This document shows, piece by piece, positions 8,840 through 18,194 of a DNA stretch of 44,248 bases (the first letter of the stretch is position 1; every line of letters begins with the position of its first letter). Source of the stretch: Saprospiraceae bacterium (lineage in GTDB: Bacteria > Bacteroidota > Bacteroidia > Chitinophagales > Saprospiraceae); the NCBI GenBank assembly GCA_028282725.1, contig JANQHF010000005.1, forward strand, positions 1 through 44,248, in the 5' to 3' direction. Under the pieces are notes generated by a model, which saw nothing but the letters and a program-made list of their open reading frames with translations, was not told the DNA's origin and searched no databases. Made by a program: the position numbers and the translations under genes.

Positions 8840-10644
8840 TGAGAATGAATGCAACTAAGAATGGAACAATGACTTGGTCAAAATATTTTGTTCATTTTGT
8901 GTTTTTTCTATTTATCGGAGTTTCTATCCAGGGGCAGGATACTGAATCACGGAATTCAGAGCTACATCGGTTATTTGAAGAAATAGGGGCATTTGAAAGA
9001 GCAGAAAATCCCAACAGAAGTTTTTTCAGAGGGCGTCATCCTGACAAAATTCATTATAAAACGATTGAAGACTATAAAAATAGTCTAGATGACTATCAAT
9101 CTTTCTTAATCAGAATCAACAGCCTTGATGAATCACAAATGACTGAAAATGACTTGATCAGTAAAGAAACGATGACCCTGAAATTAGAAGGAGAAATCAG
9201 TCAGTTGAAATACAAAAGATATCTGATTCCATTCAATGCTGAAGGCGGGTTTTACAATGTACTTTCGAGAGTATTCCATAGACTTCCATTCAAATCAGAA
9301 GATGATTATCGGAATTATTTAAAATGGTTGCCAACATTTAGTGATTATTTGAATGGGCATTTGGATCTGTTGAAAATTGGAATCAATGAAAAAATCGTTG
9401 CTCCCAAGGTCGTCATCAAGAACACCGTTTCATTAATGGAACCGTGGGCAAGGAAGGATTTCACTGCGAGCCCATTGACTTCCATGTTTCAAAGCCGGTC
9501 CGATGATATCAGTAAAGTAGAATGGGAGACTCTTCAAAAAGAGGTAAGGACAATTATCCGGCAAAAAATCTGGCCTGCATATGAAGGCATACTAAATTTT
9601 TTGAAGAACGAATATTTGAATGCTTCACCTGAAAAACCCGGAATCCTTTCCATACCAAATGGCAAGGAGTATTACCAGGAGCGGGTGGCGTATTTTACAA
9701 CTTTGCCATTGACTCCGGATGAAGTATTTGAAACGGGCCACAGGGAAGTAAAGAGAATCCGGGAGCTGATGGAGGAGATAGTAAAGGATGTAAAATTTGA
9801 AGGTAGCTTTGAGGAGTTCTTACATTTTCTAAGGACGGATGAGCAATTTTATGCGAAATCCCCGGAGGAATTACTGAGCTATGCAGCATGGCTCAGCAAG
9901 AAAGCTGAAGGAGCCCTGCCAGGACTGTTTTCTCATTTGTATCAACTCCCTTTTACCATAGAGCCCGTACCGGACGATATAGCCCCTACCTATACCGGAG
10001 GACGATACGTCCAGGGAAACAGGAATCAAGACAGGCCGGGTATTTACTGGGTGAACACCTATAACCTCCCGGCACGTTCATTGTACAATATTCCTGCATT
10101 GACCGTCCATGAAGCCGTACCCGGGCATCATTTGCAAATCATGATTGCAACAGAATTAGAAGATATCCCTGAATTTAGAAACAATTTTTATATCAGTGCA
10201 TTTGGTGAGGGCTGGGGACTCTATTCAGAGTATTTAGGAGAAGAAATGGGTATGTACGCGACACCATATGACTGGTTTGGAAGATATACTTACGAAATGT
10301 GGCGGGCATGCAGATTGGTTGTAGACGTAGGTCTTCATTATAAGGGATGGACCAGGGAACAGGCTGTTGAGTTTCTTTCCAGAAATACCGCACTTTCCCT
10401 CCATGAAGTGAACACCGAAATCGATCGCTATATCGGGTGGCCTGCACAGGCTTTGAGTTATAAAATTGGTGAATTAACTATTAAAGAGCTAAGAGATATG
10501 GCCGTATCACAACTGGGTAGTCGGTTTGATATTAAAGACTTTCATTATCACATTTTAAAAAATGGATCAGTACCCTTGCCAACATTACAACGGGTAATTG
10601 AAAATTGGATAAAGAAGGTGCAAAACAAAAAAGATAGAAAATGA
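8839..10644 (+). CDS. DUF885 family exported metallopeptidase-like protein
   Basis: About 601 residues from the ATG at 8839, which overlaps the previous stop by one base; a GTG one codon earlier and an ATG at 8845 are alternatives. A hydrophobic segment at about residues 16-32 ending in QGQ looks like a signal peptide. The hallmark HEAVPGHH at about 424-431 is the zinc-site-like motif (HExxxGHH) of DUF885, a family of putative metallopeptidases related to the M32/M2 fold. It likely acts in the periplasm on peptides, but substrates are unknown. Its stop overlaps the next gene by 4 bp (ATGA), so it is coupled to the S9 peptidase, which fits a role in peptide breakdown. Confidence 0.9.
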   Translation: MRMNATKNGTMTWSKYFVHFVFFLFIGVSIQGQDTESRNSELHRLFEEIGAFERAENPNRSFFRGRHPDKIHYKTIEDYKNSLDDYQSFLIRINSLDESQMTENDLISKETMTLKLEGEISQLKYKRYLIPFNAEGGFYNVLSRVFHRLPFKSEDDYRNYLKWLPTFSDYLNGHLDLLKIGINEKIVAPKVVIKNTVSLMEPWARKDFTASPLTSMFQSRSDDISKVEWETLQKEVRTIIRQKIWPAYEGILNFLKNEYLNASPEKPGILSIPNGKEYYQERVAYFTTLPLTPDEVFETGHREVKRIRELMEEIVKDVKFEGSFEEFLHFLRTDEQFYAKSPEELLSYAAWLSKKAEGALPGLFSHLYQLPFTIEPVPDDIAPTYTGGRYVQGNRNQDRPGIYWVNTYNLPARSLYNIPALTVHEAVPGHHLQIMIATELEDIPEFRNNFYISAFGEGWGLYSEYLGEEMGMYATPYDWFGRYTYEMWRACRLVVDVGLHYKGWTREQAVEFLSRNTALSLHEVNTEIDRYIGWPAQALSYKIGELTIKELRDMAVSQLGSRFDIKDFHYHILKNGSVPLPTLQRVIENWIKKVQNKKDRK

Positions 10645-12689
10645 AAAATTTAATTCATATTTCAATAATCATTCTAATTTCCTCTCTGACAACTGCGCAG
10701 GGAAATTTAGAAAATATTTTATCAGCACCCTATAGCTCGGATCTCGCAAAATCTCAAAATGGGAATTATCTGGCTTGGGTCACAAATAGCAGGGGTGTTA
10801 GAGAAATTTTTGCTCATGATGTAATCAACAATCAGACAAACAAATTTTTTTCTTCGGGAGAAGACAGTGGTATGGTCATTGGCAACTTAACAATCAGCAA
10901 TGACGGACAACAGGTATTTTTCAATTATGGGAGTGCTCCCAACAGGCATGGGGAAACAGCAAATCCATCATCGTTCATTCATTATCCGAAACGCTTAATA
11001 CTGAGGGTTACAAAAGAAGCAGAATTGGATACCATTGGTCCGCATGGTGGTTTTTTATTACACCCTGACCAGAGTTCTCTGCTGATTCCAAAAGGAAATG
11101 ATTTGTTGAAGCTGGACATTCAAACAAAAAAATCAGAAAAGATCGCAGGCATGAGGGGTACTTTTTCTGACATTCAGGTTGGCCAGGATGGAACCCTATT
11201 ATTCACCAGTCTACGTGGAGGTCATTCCTTTATAGGAATGATCAAAAAAGGATCAAATTCGATTGAATGGATCGCTCCGGGTGTAGATAAAGATCGCTAT
11301 CCCAGGTTTTCACCGTATGGTAAAAAAGTAGCCTTCCTGAGAATGGATGGAGACATGAAAGGATATCTCAATGACATCACCAGTGGCTATCCGTTCAAAG
11401 TGATGGTTTACAATTTAGAAAACAACCAATTGGATACTGTTTGGCACGCACCAAATGAAGCAGGAGGGTTTGCTCAATATTATAATAATGAACCTTTAAG
11501 ATGGTCCTCAAGCAATCACCTGATCTTCTACTCAGAACACGAGGGGTATATGAAAATATATGTCATGAATCCCGATGGGTCTGAATTAAAAAGTGTCATC
11601 AACGGTCAATGTGAAGTAGAATTCAGCGATATCAATGTTGAAGGAGACATGCTGGTTTTTAATTCCAATTGTGAAAATGAAATTGACAAAAACTACATAG
11701 ACAGCAGAAATATTTACATCTACGATTTGCATAAAGAAGAATTGCAGCGACATACATCAGGGATCAATATCGAGAGCCATCCCAAAGCTTTAAACGGTAG
11801 CTCTTTGGTATATACTTCTCATGCTTTTGATGTCCCCTCTGAAATTTTTAAATCTATAAATGGTGTCGAAGAGGAAATCAGCATGAATGATTACGACTTT
11901 GGAGATTTCAGGTTTGTCCGACCGAAGCAGATCGTATTTGAGTCTCTTGACGGCATTTCCGTCCACGGCCAATTGTTTGATCACGGTCTGGGTGGTGAAC
12001 AACCCGCGGTAATTTTCATGCATGGTGGACCCGTACGTCAGATGCTATTGGGTTATCATTATAGTTCATACTATGCCAATGCTTATGCATTCAATCAATA
12101 TTTGGCAAGCAAGGGGTACGTCGTGTTCAGTGTAAATTTTAGAGCGGGAATTGGATATGGCAAAAAATTTCGCAGAGCAAAAAATCAGGGACCAAGAGGT
12201 GCTTCAGAATACCAGGATATCCTCGCAGCGGCCAAATATTTACAGGATTTGGATCAAGTTCATCCGAATCGCATAGGACTATGGGGTGGAAGCTATGGCG
12301 GCTATCTGACGGCTATGGGGTTAGCAAGAAATTCGGACGTCTTTAAAGCCGGAGTAGATCTCCATGGAGTTCACGACTGGAGTTGGCGGGCTGCTGATTT
12401 TAGTAAAGGAGGATTCTGGGGAATCAATGATGAATTGATGGAGTTGGCACACGCTTCTTCACCCGTGGCTTCAATGAACAGCTGGACTTCCCCGGTTTTA
12501 CTGGTCCATGGTGATGATGACAGAAATGTAATGTTTGGCCAGACCATCGACTTGGTCAGGAGGCTAAGAGAGCGTAACGTTCATCACGAGATTTTGTCTC
12601 TCCCCGATGAAGTACACGGGTTTTACAGATGGAAAAGCTGGCTCAAGACATTTCAAACAGCAGCAAGTTTTTTTGATCGGAAATTATAG
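10641..12689 (+). CDS. S9 family serine peptidase with TolB-like propeller
   Basis: A 682-residue exported peptidase. The signal peptide covers residues 1-19 (ends TTAQ). Residues of about 25-400 form a WD40/TolB-like beta-propeller that gates access; residues of about 430-682 are the alpha/beta-hydrolase domain. Catalytic triad by motif: Ser551 in GGSYGG, Asp627 in HGDDDRNV and His659 in EVHGF. The family cleaves short peptides, often dipeptidyl- or acylaminoacyl-type. The start overlaps the DUF885 stop as ATGA (10641-10644), so this is the third gene of the operon. About 370 bp without a gene follow. Confidence 0.92.
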   Translation: MKNLIHISIIILISSLTTAQGNLENILSAPYSSDLAKSQNGNYLAWVTNSRGVREIFAHDVINNQTNKFFSSGEDSGMVIGNLTISNDGQQVFFNYGSAPNRHGETANPSSFIHYPKRLILRVTKEAELDTIGPHGGFLLHPDQSSLLIPKGNDLLKLDIQTKKSEKIAGMRGTFSDIQVGQDGTLLFTSLRGGHSFIGMIKKGSNSIEWIAPGVDKDRYPRFSPYGKKVAFLRMDGDMKGYLNDITSGYPFKVMVYNLENNQLDTVWHAPNEAGGFAQYYNNEPLRWSSSNHLIFYSEHEGYMKIYVMNPDGSELKSVINGQCEVEFSDINVEGDMLVFNSNCENEIDKNYIDSRNIYIYDLHKEELQRHTSGINIESHPKALNGSSLVYTSHAFDVPSEIFKSINGVEEEISMNDYDFGDFRFVRPKQIVFESLDGISVHGQLFDHGLGGEQPAVIFMHGGPVRQMLLGYHYSSYYANAYAFNQYLASKGYVVFSVNFRAGIGYGKKFRRAKNQGPRGASEYQDILAAAKYLQDLDQVHPNRIGLWGGSYGGYLTAMGLARNSDVFKAGVDLHGVHDWSWRAADFSKGGFWGINDELMELAHASSPVASMNSWTSPVLLVHGDDDRNVMFGQTIDLVRRLRERNVHHEILSLPDEVHGFYRWKSWLKTFQTAASFFDRKL

Positions 12690-13056
12690 ATAAATTTATA
12701 TTATAAATTCAATTTTTCCCGGATCATAGAATGAAAAAATATATAATGGATTCAACTGCTCGCAGAATCTAAATTAATACCGACCCCTCTTTTTCAAAAC
12801 AGGTATACCATTACAATAAATATTACTTCTTTGGCAGATTATTGAGATGAATTGTCAAGAATATGAGCCTGCCGAACACCTACCTTGTATAATATTTATG
12901 ATTAACGATCTATGATAAGATATTCTATAAATAGAAAACTCATGATCGTCATAAATCTTAATTGATCTGAGATTAAGACTTAATCGAATTAAGATTCTCC
13001 GAATTCAGATACAAATAGTAATTGGGCTATAGCACTTCAGCATTTAACGGAATGTT
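12690..13056. other. Gene-free interval
   Basis: A 367-bp AT-rich interval between the S9 peptidase and the AraC-type gene. It includes a short imperfect inverted stretch around 12970-13000 (TTAAGACTTAATCGAATTAAG). I see no convincing gene, terminator or consensus Bacteroidota promoter. Confidence 0.5.
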
Positions 13057-13533
13057 ATGCGTCGTTGTGCATCAAAAACGTACCGATATATCTTCTACCA
13101 TTTAAAAAAGATCTTGATGAAAAAGTGTATTCGTACGAAAATGGAGCAAGCCGCTCCATATCAAAAAAAATGGATTACAGGTGTTGAACAATTTATCATT
13201 GAGCGAATAGATGAGCCATATATGACAATTGGTGATATAGCTCATTCATTCGCATTGAGTGAACGACAATTCCATAGAAAAGTAAAAAGAATACTTGGCA
13301 TCACACCTAATACTTTTATCCGTCAAATTAAAATGGAAACAGCCATGTCATTAATTGAGACTGGAGCTCATTCTACCGTCAAGGAAATTTCATATGCCGT
13401 AGGATTTAAACGATCGGATTATTTCTCAAATATCTTCGAGGAGCATTTTGGAAAAAGACCTTTAGAATATTTGATTTCCAGTTCTATTCAATTTGACCCA
13501 ATTTATGGATGTACGTTTTCCAATTTAGAATGA
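13057..13533 (+). CDS. Small AraC-type DNA-binding protein
   Basis: Up to 158 residues, mostly a single AraC/XylS helix-turn-helix domain (roughly residues 42-145). Recognisable parts are MTIGDIAHSFALSERQFHRK for the first HTH, then the second HTH around KEISYAVGFKRSDYFSNIFE and the closing FGKRPLEYL. There is no effector-binding or receiver domain, so it is a stand-alone DNA-binding module. The start is uncertain: 13057 gives a basic unconserved extension, and ATGs at 13117 or 13141 would still keep the whole domain. It lies 150 bp upstream of an unrecognised gene and an EEP nuclease on the same strand, which it might control; that is inference from position only. Confidence 0.8.
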   Translation: MRRCASKTYRYIFYHLKKILMKKCIRTKMEQAAPYQKKWITGVEQFIIERIDEPYMTIGDIAHSFALSERQFHRKVKRILGITPNTFIRQIKMETAMSLIETGAHSTVKEISYAVGFKRSDYFSNIFEEHFGKRPLEYLISSSIQFDPIYGCTFSNLE

Positions 13534-13685
13534 TTTAATTGACAGGAGACTATTCAAATTACATCGAATCTGTGAGGTGTCTGAATTTTCAGAAAAAATG
13601 TCCGAAATGAGGTATTCCATGACTTATTTATGAAATAGAAATCTTTCAAATTTGACTTGATTTTATAACTAAAAAAATATTAATT

Positions 13686-14396
13686 ATGAGTTTTAACCAA
13701 AACCAAATCCTGAGTGTAAATAATGTATTAAGTGAATTGACTGCCATTCCACAAATTGTAGGCATAAGTAATGAAGGGGTAGCTGCACATATTCATGGAA
13801 ATATCAGTGCTCCGAAAATATATCGCGGAATGGTTGTTTCAAATCGATCAAACCCAGGTGCGATAGCCTATGCCATTACACCCGGAGAGGATATAACAGA
13901 AAAGCAGACAATAGTTGCTACCATTAATAGTAGTGACTCCGGATCCAGTACCCGGCAATTTGATTTCACGCTGGTTCCGGAAGAATTAGCCGGAGGTAGC
14001 CGTGATGGCCAGCTATTCCTGAACGTATCAAAATTCAATCCGGAAGACTTTTTATCCGGTAAAAAGGCACCACGTCTGAGCGCAAATGGAAAATACAGTG
14101 TCATTCCTCTGGTTATAGGACCAGGTACGGTTTCAATTGCTGAGGATTTTTCTCCGGAAGAACTAAGTGCTCTTAATTTTACCGAGATTCCAGAATTCGA
14201 CCTGGGCGGTATTTTGGGTGGTGTCGTAAAAGCCATTCCTACAATTGCAGATGCCGGGCTAAAAATATATCAACAACTATCAGCTCCTAACCCAAAAAGT
14301 TCTAAAAAAGCAGAACCAGAAATTTTTGGCGGACTCATAGGTGCAGTTGCCAGTGCAGCATTGCCACTCGTTGGTGGTTTGTTGAGCAAGTTATAA
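13686..14396 (+). CDS. Unrecognised protein with Gly-rich hydrophobic C-terminus
   Basis: A 236-residue protein I do not recognise. There is no signal peptide. The first 165 residues look beta-rich with no Cys. Two Gly-rich hydrophobic stretches follow: LGGILGGVVKAIPTIADAGL at about 176-195, and a final helix at about 212-236 with GGLIGAVASAALPLVGGLL. These are separated by a Lys/Pro-rich linker. Such tails could insert into or rest on membranes, and resemble the hydrophobic parts of small bacteriocins or pore-formers only in composition. The gene lies 143 bp before an EEP-family nuclease-like gene on the same strand and after an AraC-type regulator. ATG start at 13686 is preceded by an A-rich tract (AACTAAAAAAATATTAATT) as is usual in this phylum. 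Confidence 0.7.
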   Translation: MSFNQNQILSVNNVLSELTAIPQIVGISNEGVAAHIHGNISAPKIYRGMVVSNRSNPGAIAYAITPGEDITEKQTIVATINSSDSGSSTRQFDFTLVPEELAGGSRDGQLFLNVSKFNPEDFLSGKKAPRLSANGKYSVIPLVIGPGTVSIAEDFSPEELSALNFTEIPEFDLGGILGGVVKAIPTIADAGLKIYQQLSAPNPKSSKKAEPEIFGGLIGAVASAALPLVGGLLSKL

Positions 14397-14539
14397 TTCA
14401 ATGCCTAGGACTGCATGAGCATAATTGAATTATCCAACGCTAGGTGTAATTAAGTCTCAATCCTATTGACCAGTGATTGGCTTTTTTACACCTTTTTCAG
14501 TTGTCCGGAAAACAATTCTTTAATCTTTTTACAATAAAT

Positions 14540-15271
14540 ATGGCAATTAGAATATTATCGTGGAATATGTACTATGGTAATGCAAGCCGATATCCTCAAA
14601 TTGGGGGATTGGCAGTGTCATCACCCGTTCAACGATTCAATAATATTGTACAGATAGCGGCTCAAAATCAAGTGGATGTCGTCTTTCTACAAGAGCACCC
14701 GGGATATACATCTCAATTTACGGATCACAATGGTTTTCTGAATCAGGCACAGGTTCCTCCAAGTTATCACTACCAGGTCTTTCCTGAAATGAACCCGCAA
14801 ATTACTAACAGGGTCTCAGCATCAAATCGTTCATACGCCCTGGTATTTCGAAATTCTTGCGTATTAAATCAAACTCAATTCTTCAATCAGGCCAACTTTG
14901 TGAACCCATTGAACTCAGCATTACGTTGTCCTGTACTTTACGAGATCAATAAAAATGGAACAGGTTATTTCTTTTTAAACTGGCATAATGAAGTGGCTAA
15001 CGATGCTTATGCCGGAATGAACATTCTTGTGAATACGATAACCAATAATTATCCTCAGAATACTATAATCGTTGGAGATTTGAATCTATCGGCCAGAGAC
15101 ATAGATCACTATATATTTTTTAATAACTGGTACGATGTTGTGGTTGACCAGCAAGGTGTTCATGGGGTAGATCACATCCTGACACTCCTCAATAACGTTC
15201 CGCATATGGGAAATGATCTGGATTTTGTCAGTGATGCCAATCACTACCCGATAGCAGCTGACATTGCATGA
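14540..15271 (+). CDS. Endonuclease/exonuclease/phosphatase (EEP) family protein
   Basis: 243 residues from the ATG at 14540; a further-upstream start at 14477 would add an unconserved leader. Family motifs appear in order: ILSWNMYYGN at the N-terminus (metal-site Asn), VVFLQEH (catalytic Glu), NWHNE, IIVGDLNLS (Asp-x-Asn) and the final SDANHYPI, matching the S-D-x-x-H-x-P-I active-site end of DNase I-like enzymes. No signal peptide is visible. Members cleave DNA, RNA, phosphoinositides or sphingomyelin, so substrate is open. It is much shorter than multidomain members and follows the unrecognised Gly-rich-tail gene. Confidence 0.85.
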   Translation: MAIRILSWNMYYGNASRYPQIGGLAVSSPVQRFNNIVQIAAQNQVDVVFLQEHPGYTSQFTDHNGFLNQAQVPPSYHYQVFPEMNPQITNRVSASNRSYALVFRNSCVLNQTQFFNQANFVNPLNSALRCPVLYEINKNGTGYFFLNWHNEVANDAYAGMNILVNTITNNYPQNTIIVGDLNLSARDIDHYIFFNNWYDVVVDQQGVHGVDHILTLLNNVPHMGNDLDFVSDANHYPIAADIA

Positions 15272-15453
15272 CCCAAAAAGGTGAGATTCAGGCTCATTGC
15301 AAAGCATAATACATTAAATCGGTAATGAAATCATCAGGACTTACATGTAAAGAAAATTCTAATTAGAGAGATTTACAGGAAATCAAAATTTGAATGGGAC
15401 GGTTTGCTTGCCACCGATCTTCAATGTCACTCCTAGGGTCCCTCATTTGATTA

Positions 15454-16260
15454 TCATTGAATGAAACGAAGCTGATCCTCTATCCGTATCTTTCCTTCAT
15501 CAAGCGGCACTGCCCGAACGCCGAAAATTACTCCTCCCCCATTCACTTTTCGATATTTAGAAAGCGTAACAAGAGGTTCACCCAAGCTACTCTTTTGTTT
15601 TGTAATTGGATCGATTGTGGTCAACACACATCTTTCGCAGTGATGAATAATTCTGAATTTGCAATTTCCAATTTGGACAATCTTCCATTGATCTTCTTCG
15701 TAGGGCGCACATCCATCTACAACTATATTCGGTCTGAACCGATCCATTCCAATCTTGTAGTCAAGTCTGGCATTTAAGTCTTCCAGGCTGGCGTGAGATG
15801 TAATGAGAATCGCTGCCTGATCTGCAAATCCAACGGTATCTCCAGAAATACCTCCGTGTCTTTCGAGTACTGGTCTCAGTCGTCGATGATCGACCCTCAT
15901 CAATCGACAATTAATATTTAGAAAATTGGAAAACCAGTTATCAAGATTTTCAGATACCCTGAGACCATAACCATCATAGCTGTGGACTTTCAGATCAATG
16001 GAATTTGAAGAATTAACATCGAATTCAAGAATTCCAATTTCGTCTTCCTCATATTTTAGGGATAAATGATCCGGTTGAACTGAATATTTAATATCCAGTA
16101 ACTGCGGATATTCTCTTGCCGTCAGACATTTATTTTCCATATCAAATATTCCCCATTCCCGATCAAATCTTAAGCCGAGATTGGTGACCTGGGACTCCTT
16201 AACCTCAATGGAATGAGTGGATTTAATTGGATATGTGTAGAGATTTCTGACAGCAATCAT
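15454..16260 (-). CDS. MOSC domain-containing protein
   Basis: A 268-residue cytoplasmic protein with the MOSC N-terminal beta-barrel (starts IAVRNLYTYPIKS, about 1-110) and a C-terminal MOSC domain (about 125-265). The family Cys motif is seen in HCERCVLTTIDP, the site thought to bind molybdenum cofactor or transferred sulfur, followed by the substrate-like RFRPNIVV and the closing GVRAVP segment. This is the same two-domain build as YcbX and the mitochondrial amidoxime-reducing component, which reduce N-hydroxylated compounds with Moco. No iron-sulfur ferredoxin domain is fused here, so an external electron donor would be needed. Convergent with the EEP gene. Confidence 0.88.
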   Translation of the reverse strand: MIAVRNLYTYPIKSTHSIEVKESQVTNLGLRFDREWGIFDMENKCLTAREYPQLLDIKYSVQPDHLSLKYEEDEIGILEFDVNSSNSIDLKVHSYDGYGLRVSENLDNWFSNFLNINCRLMRVDHRRLRPVLERHGGISGDTVGFADQAAILITSHASLEDLNARLDYKIGMDRFRPNIVVDGCAPYEEDQWKIVQIGNCKFRIIHHCERCVLTTIDPITKQKSSLGEPLVTLSKYRKVNGGGVIFGVRAVPLDEGKIRIEDQLRFIQ

Positions 16261-16311
16261 TCTTTTTGCTTTTTTGCCTTGCTTAATCGTTGCAATAGTA
16301 AAGACAAATAT

Positions 16312-18054
16312 TCAGTATCTCCAACTTGTCAAATCAGCATTTGCCGGGGCCCTGGTATGCACCTCATCTGACCATTTTTGTATAAACATCCTGTTATATC
16401 GCAATCTCGAAATATGGTTGGGTTGAGAATGGTCTCCATTCCAGCAGTGTTCCGCCCTATCACCATAGTCCACTTCTCCATTGTAGTATGGATCCGATGT
16501 GGCTTCCAATATTACCTCGGCGAGGTATACGGCATTATTCAAATAGTAATTGTCCATATCCCCGCAATAGATTTTGATTTTACCTTTCCAGTCATTACCA
16601 TGAATCGCCCAATCCCGTTTTAAGATATAGGCAAGGTCATAATTTTCCTTCCAGTAATTAGCGACTTCAGGATTGATCATTCCTGTCCTTTTATCCCAGA
16701 TACGTTTGGGATACCCATCTGTGTCAACAGGAGAATAAACCGCCTCCCAAATATCCCATTGCTGTCCGGAACGACTCTTTGTACCCAAAACCAATTCCCT
16801 TTGATTCATATCTTTTAACGTAGCAGAAACATTACCCAGATAATCCCGATGGCCCGCCACAAGAGTCTTTTTGAAAGACCCTTCTTTAAAGTAGGCATTC
16901 TCATCCTCATATAAATTCACAAGACAAAATGCACGAAAGTCAATTGGATCCGGACATGCTGCAAAACAACCATTGTACTCTTTAGGGTACATAATCTGCA
17001 CCGCCAACGCTTCCCAGCCTCCGGTGCTTCCTCCATATGTAAATCTCGCCCATCCTTCTCCTATGCCTCTGAATTGCCGCTCGATATATGGGATTAGTTC
17101 ATAGGTTATTGCGTCACCATAGGGTCCGACATTCTCTGAATTTACTGCATAGGAGTCATCATAAAATGGGTTTGCATGCTGGACTTCGATGGCAAGCACT
17201 CGCGGAAAATCCGGGCCGGTCCACAACTTGTAGAAATCATATGCCTCCTGTTGCACAATTTTATTATATCCGGAAACATTAAATCTCGTTGAGTAGTCTG
17301 GTTCGAGGTTAGGATCCGGAGGTATCGTTCGCCAGCCACCAAAATTTGATGGAAAATGACCATGAAATACTGCCAGAGGATATTTCACCTCCGGGTGATC
17401 AGCCCAGCCTTTCGGTAATAGGACATGAGCTCCCAGGTACATATCTCTCCCCCAAAATTCGCTCAATAACCCGGATTTGATTTTGACATGCTTTACGTAT
17501 TCTGTGTCTTCCGGTTCGACAATGGGTGGAATGATCTCTGTCAGTGAAAATGTAATTTCAGAATCACTTCCCGGATCAATATGCAGTCGAGTCGAAGGAG
17601 TGTAAACGTTTCCAGGCGCCCGGTTCCATTGTTGCCCTTCTCCCCTGTCCATGGGCATTTTCACAACATGACCATCGCCTCGTTCAAAGGTTTCGTATTT
17701 GTGGAAGAACATCTGTACATGATATGTTCCGGGCTTCAGGGAATGAAAATCCTCTATTGGATAACCAAATGACTCAGAGTCAAATTCAAGACGTTCACCC
17801 GGAGCCCAATTTTCTACATCCATGCCAAATCCCTGGCATGTGGATGTATTGTCCCGCAATTGGAATCGAGGTTCGGAATCGCCGTTATCGCTTAGCAATA
17901 AAATTAAGCGCCCATCAAGTATTTCAGAATAGTGTTGATCGGGATACTCAATACTCATTGAAAGACTGACTTCCTGGTCAGCATTAGGGGTATGTTGGCA
18001 TGCAAGAGTGAATATCAAAAATAGAAAGATCAAAATGCGATTCATCGATTTCAT
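16312..18054 (-). CDS. Esterase-like (alpha/beta hydrolase) lipoprotein
   Basis: 580 residues from the ATG at 18054 (MKSMNRIL...), chosen because it directly gives a lipoprotein signal with FTLAC as lipobox; an open extension to 18147 has no signal peptide at its start. The N-terminal 200 residues are a beta-rich domain of Ig-like type. The rest is an alpha/beta-hydrolase of the putative-esterase (enterochelin esterase/Esterase D-like) sort, with nucleophile motif GGSTGG in YGGSTGGWEA and a C-terminal EHCWNGDHSQPNH that may hold the catalytic His. It should be attached to a membrane facing the periplasm or outside and cleave an ester; substrate unknown. It diverges from the beta-lactamase-fold gene. 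Confidence 0.8.
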   Translation of the reverse strand: MKSMNRILIFLFLIFTLACQHTPNADQEVSLSMSIEYPDQHYSEILDGRLILLLSDNGDSEPRFQLRDNTSTCQGFGMDVENWAPGERLEFDSESFGYPIEDFHSLKPGTYHVQMFFHKYETFERGDGHVVKMPMDRGEGQQWNRAPGNVYTPSTRLHIDPGSDSEITFSLTEIIPPIVEPEDTEYVKHVKIKSGLLSEFWGRDMYLGAHVLLPKGWADHPEVKYPLAVFHGHFPSNFGGWRTIPPDPNLEPDYSTRFNVSGYNKIVQQEAYDFYKLWTGPDFPRVLAIEVQHANPFYDDSYAVNSENVGPYGDAITYELIPYIERQFRGIGEGWARFTYGGSTGGWEALAVQIMYPKEYNGCFAACPDPIDFRAFCLVNLYEDENAYFKEGSFKKTLVAGHRDYLGNVSATLKDMNQRELVLGTKSRSGQQWDIWEAVYSPVDTDGYPKRIWDKRTGMINPEVANYWKENYDLAYILKRDWAIHGNDWKGKIKIYCGDMDNYYLNNAVYLAEVILEATSDPYYNGEVDYGDRAEHCWNGDHSQPNHISRLRYNRMFIQKWSDEVHTRAPANADLTSWRY

Positions 18055-18194
18055 TTTTACGTAATTTAATGAAATTGGATACCCTTGATTGATCTCACCA
18101 TGAAATTTACCAGGATTCAAATGGAATTTCATTCCATATTGACTCATATCGACAATTTTTCTTTTTTTCGCAGTTCATAAATTCAATAACACTC

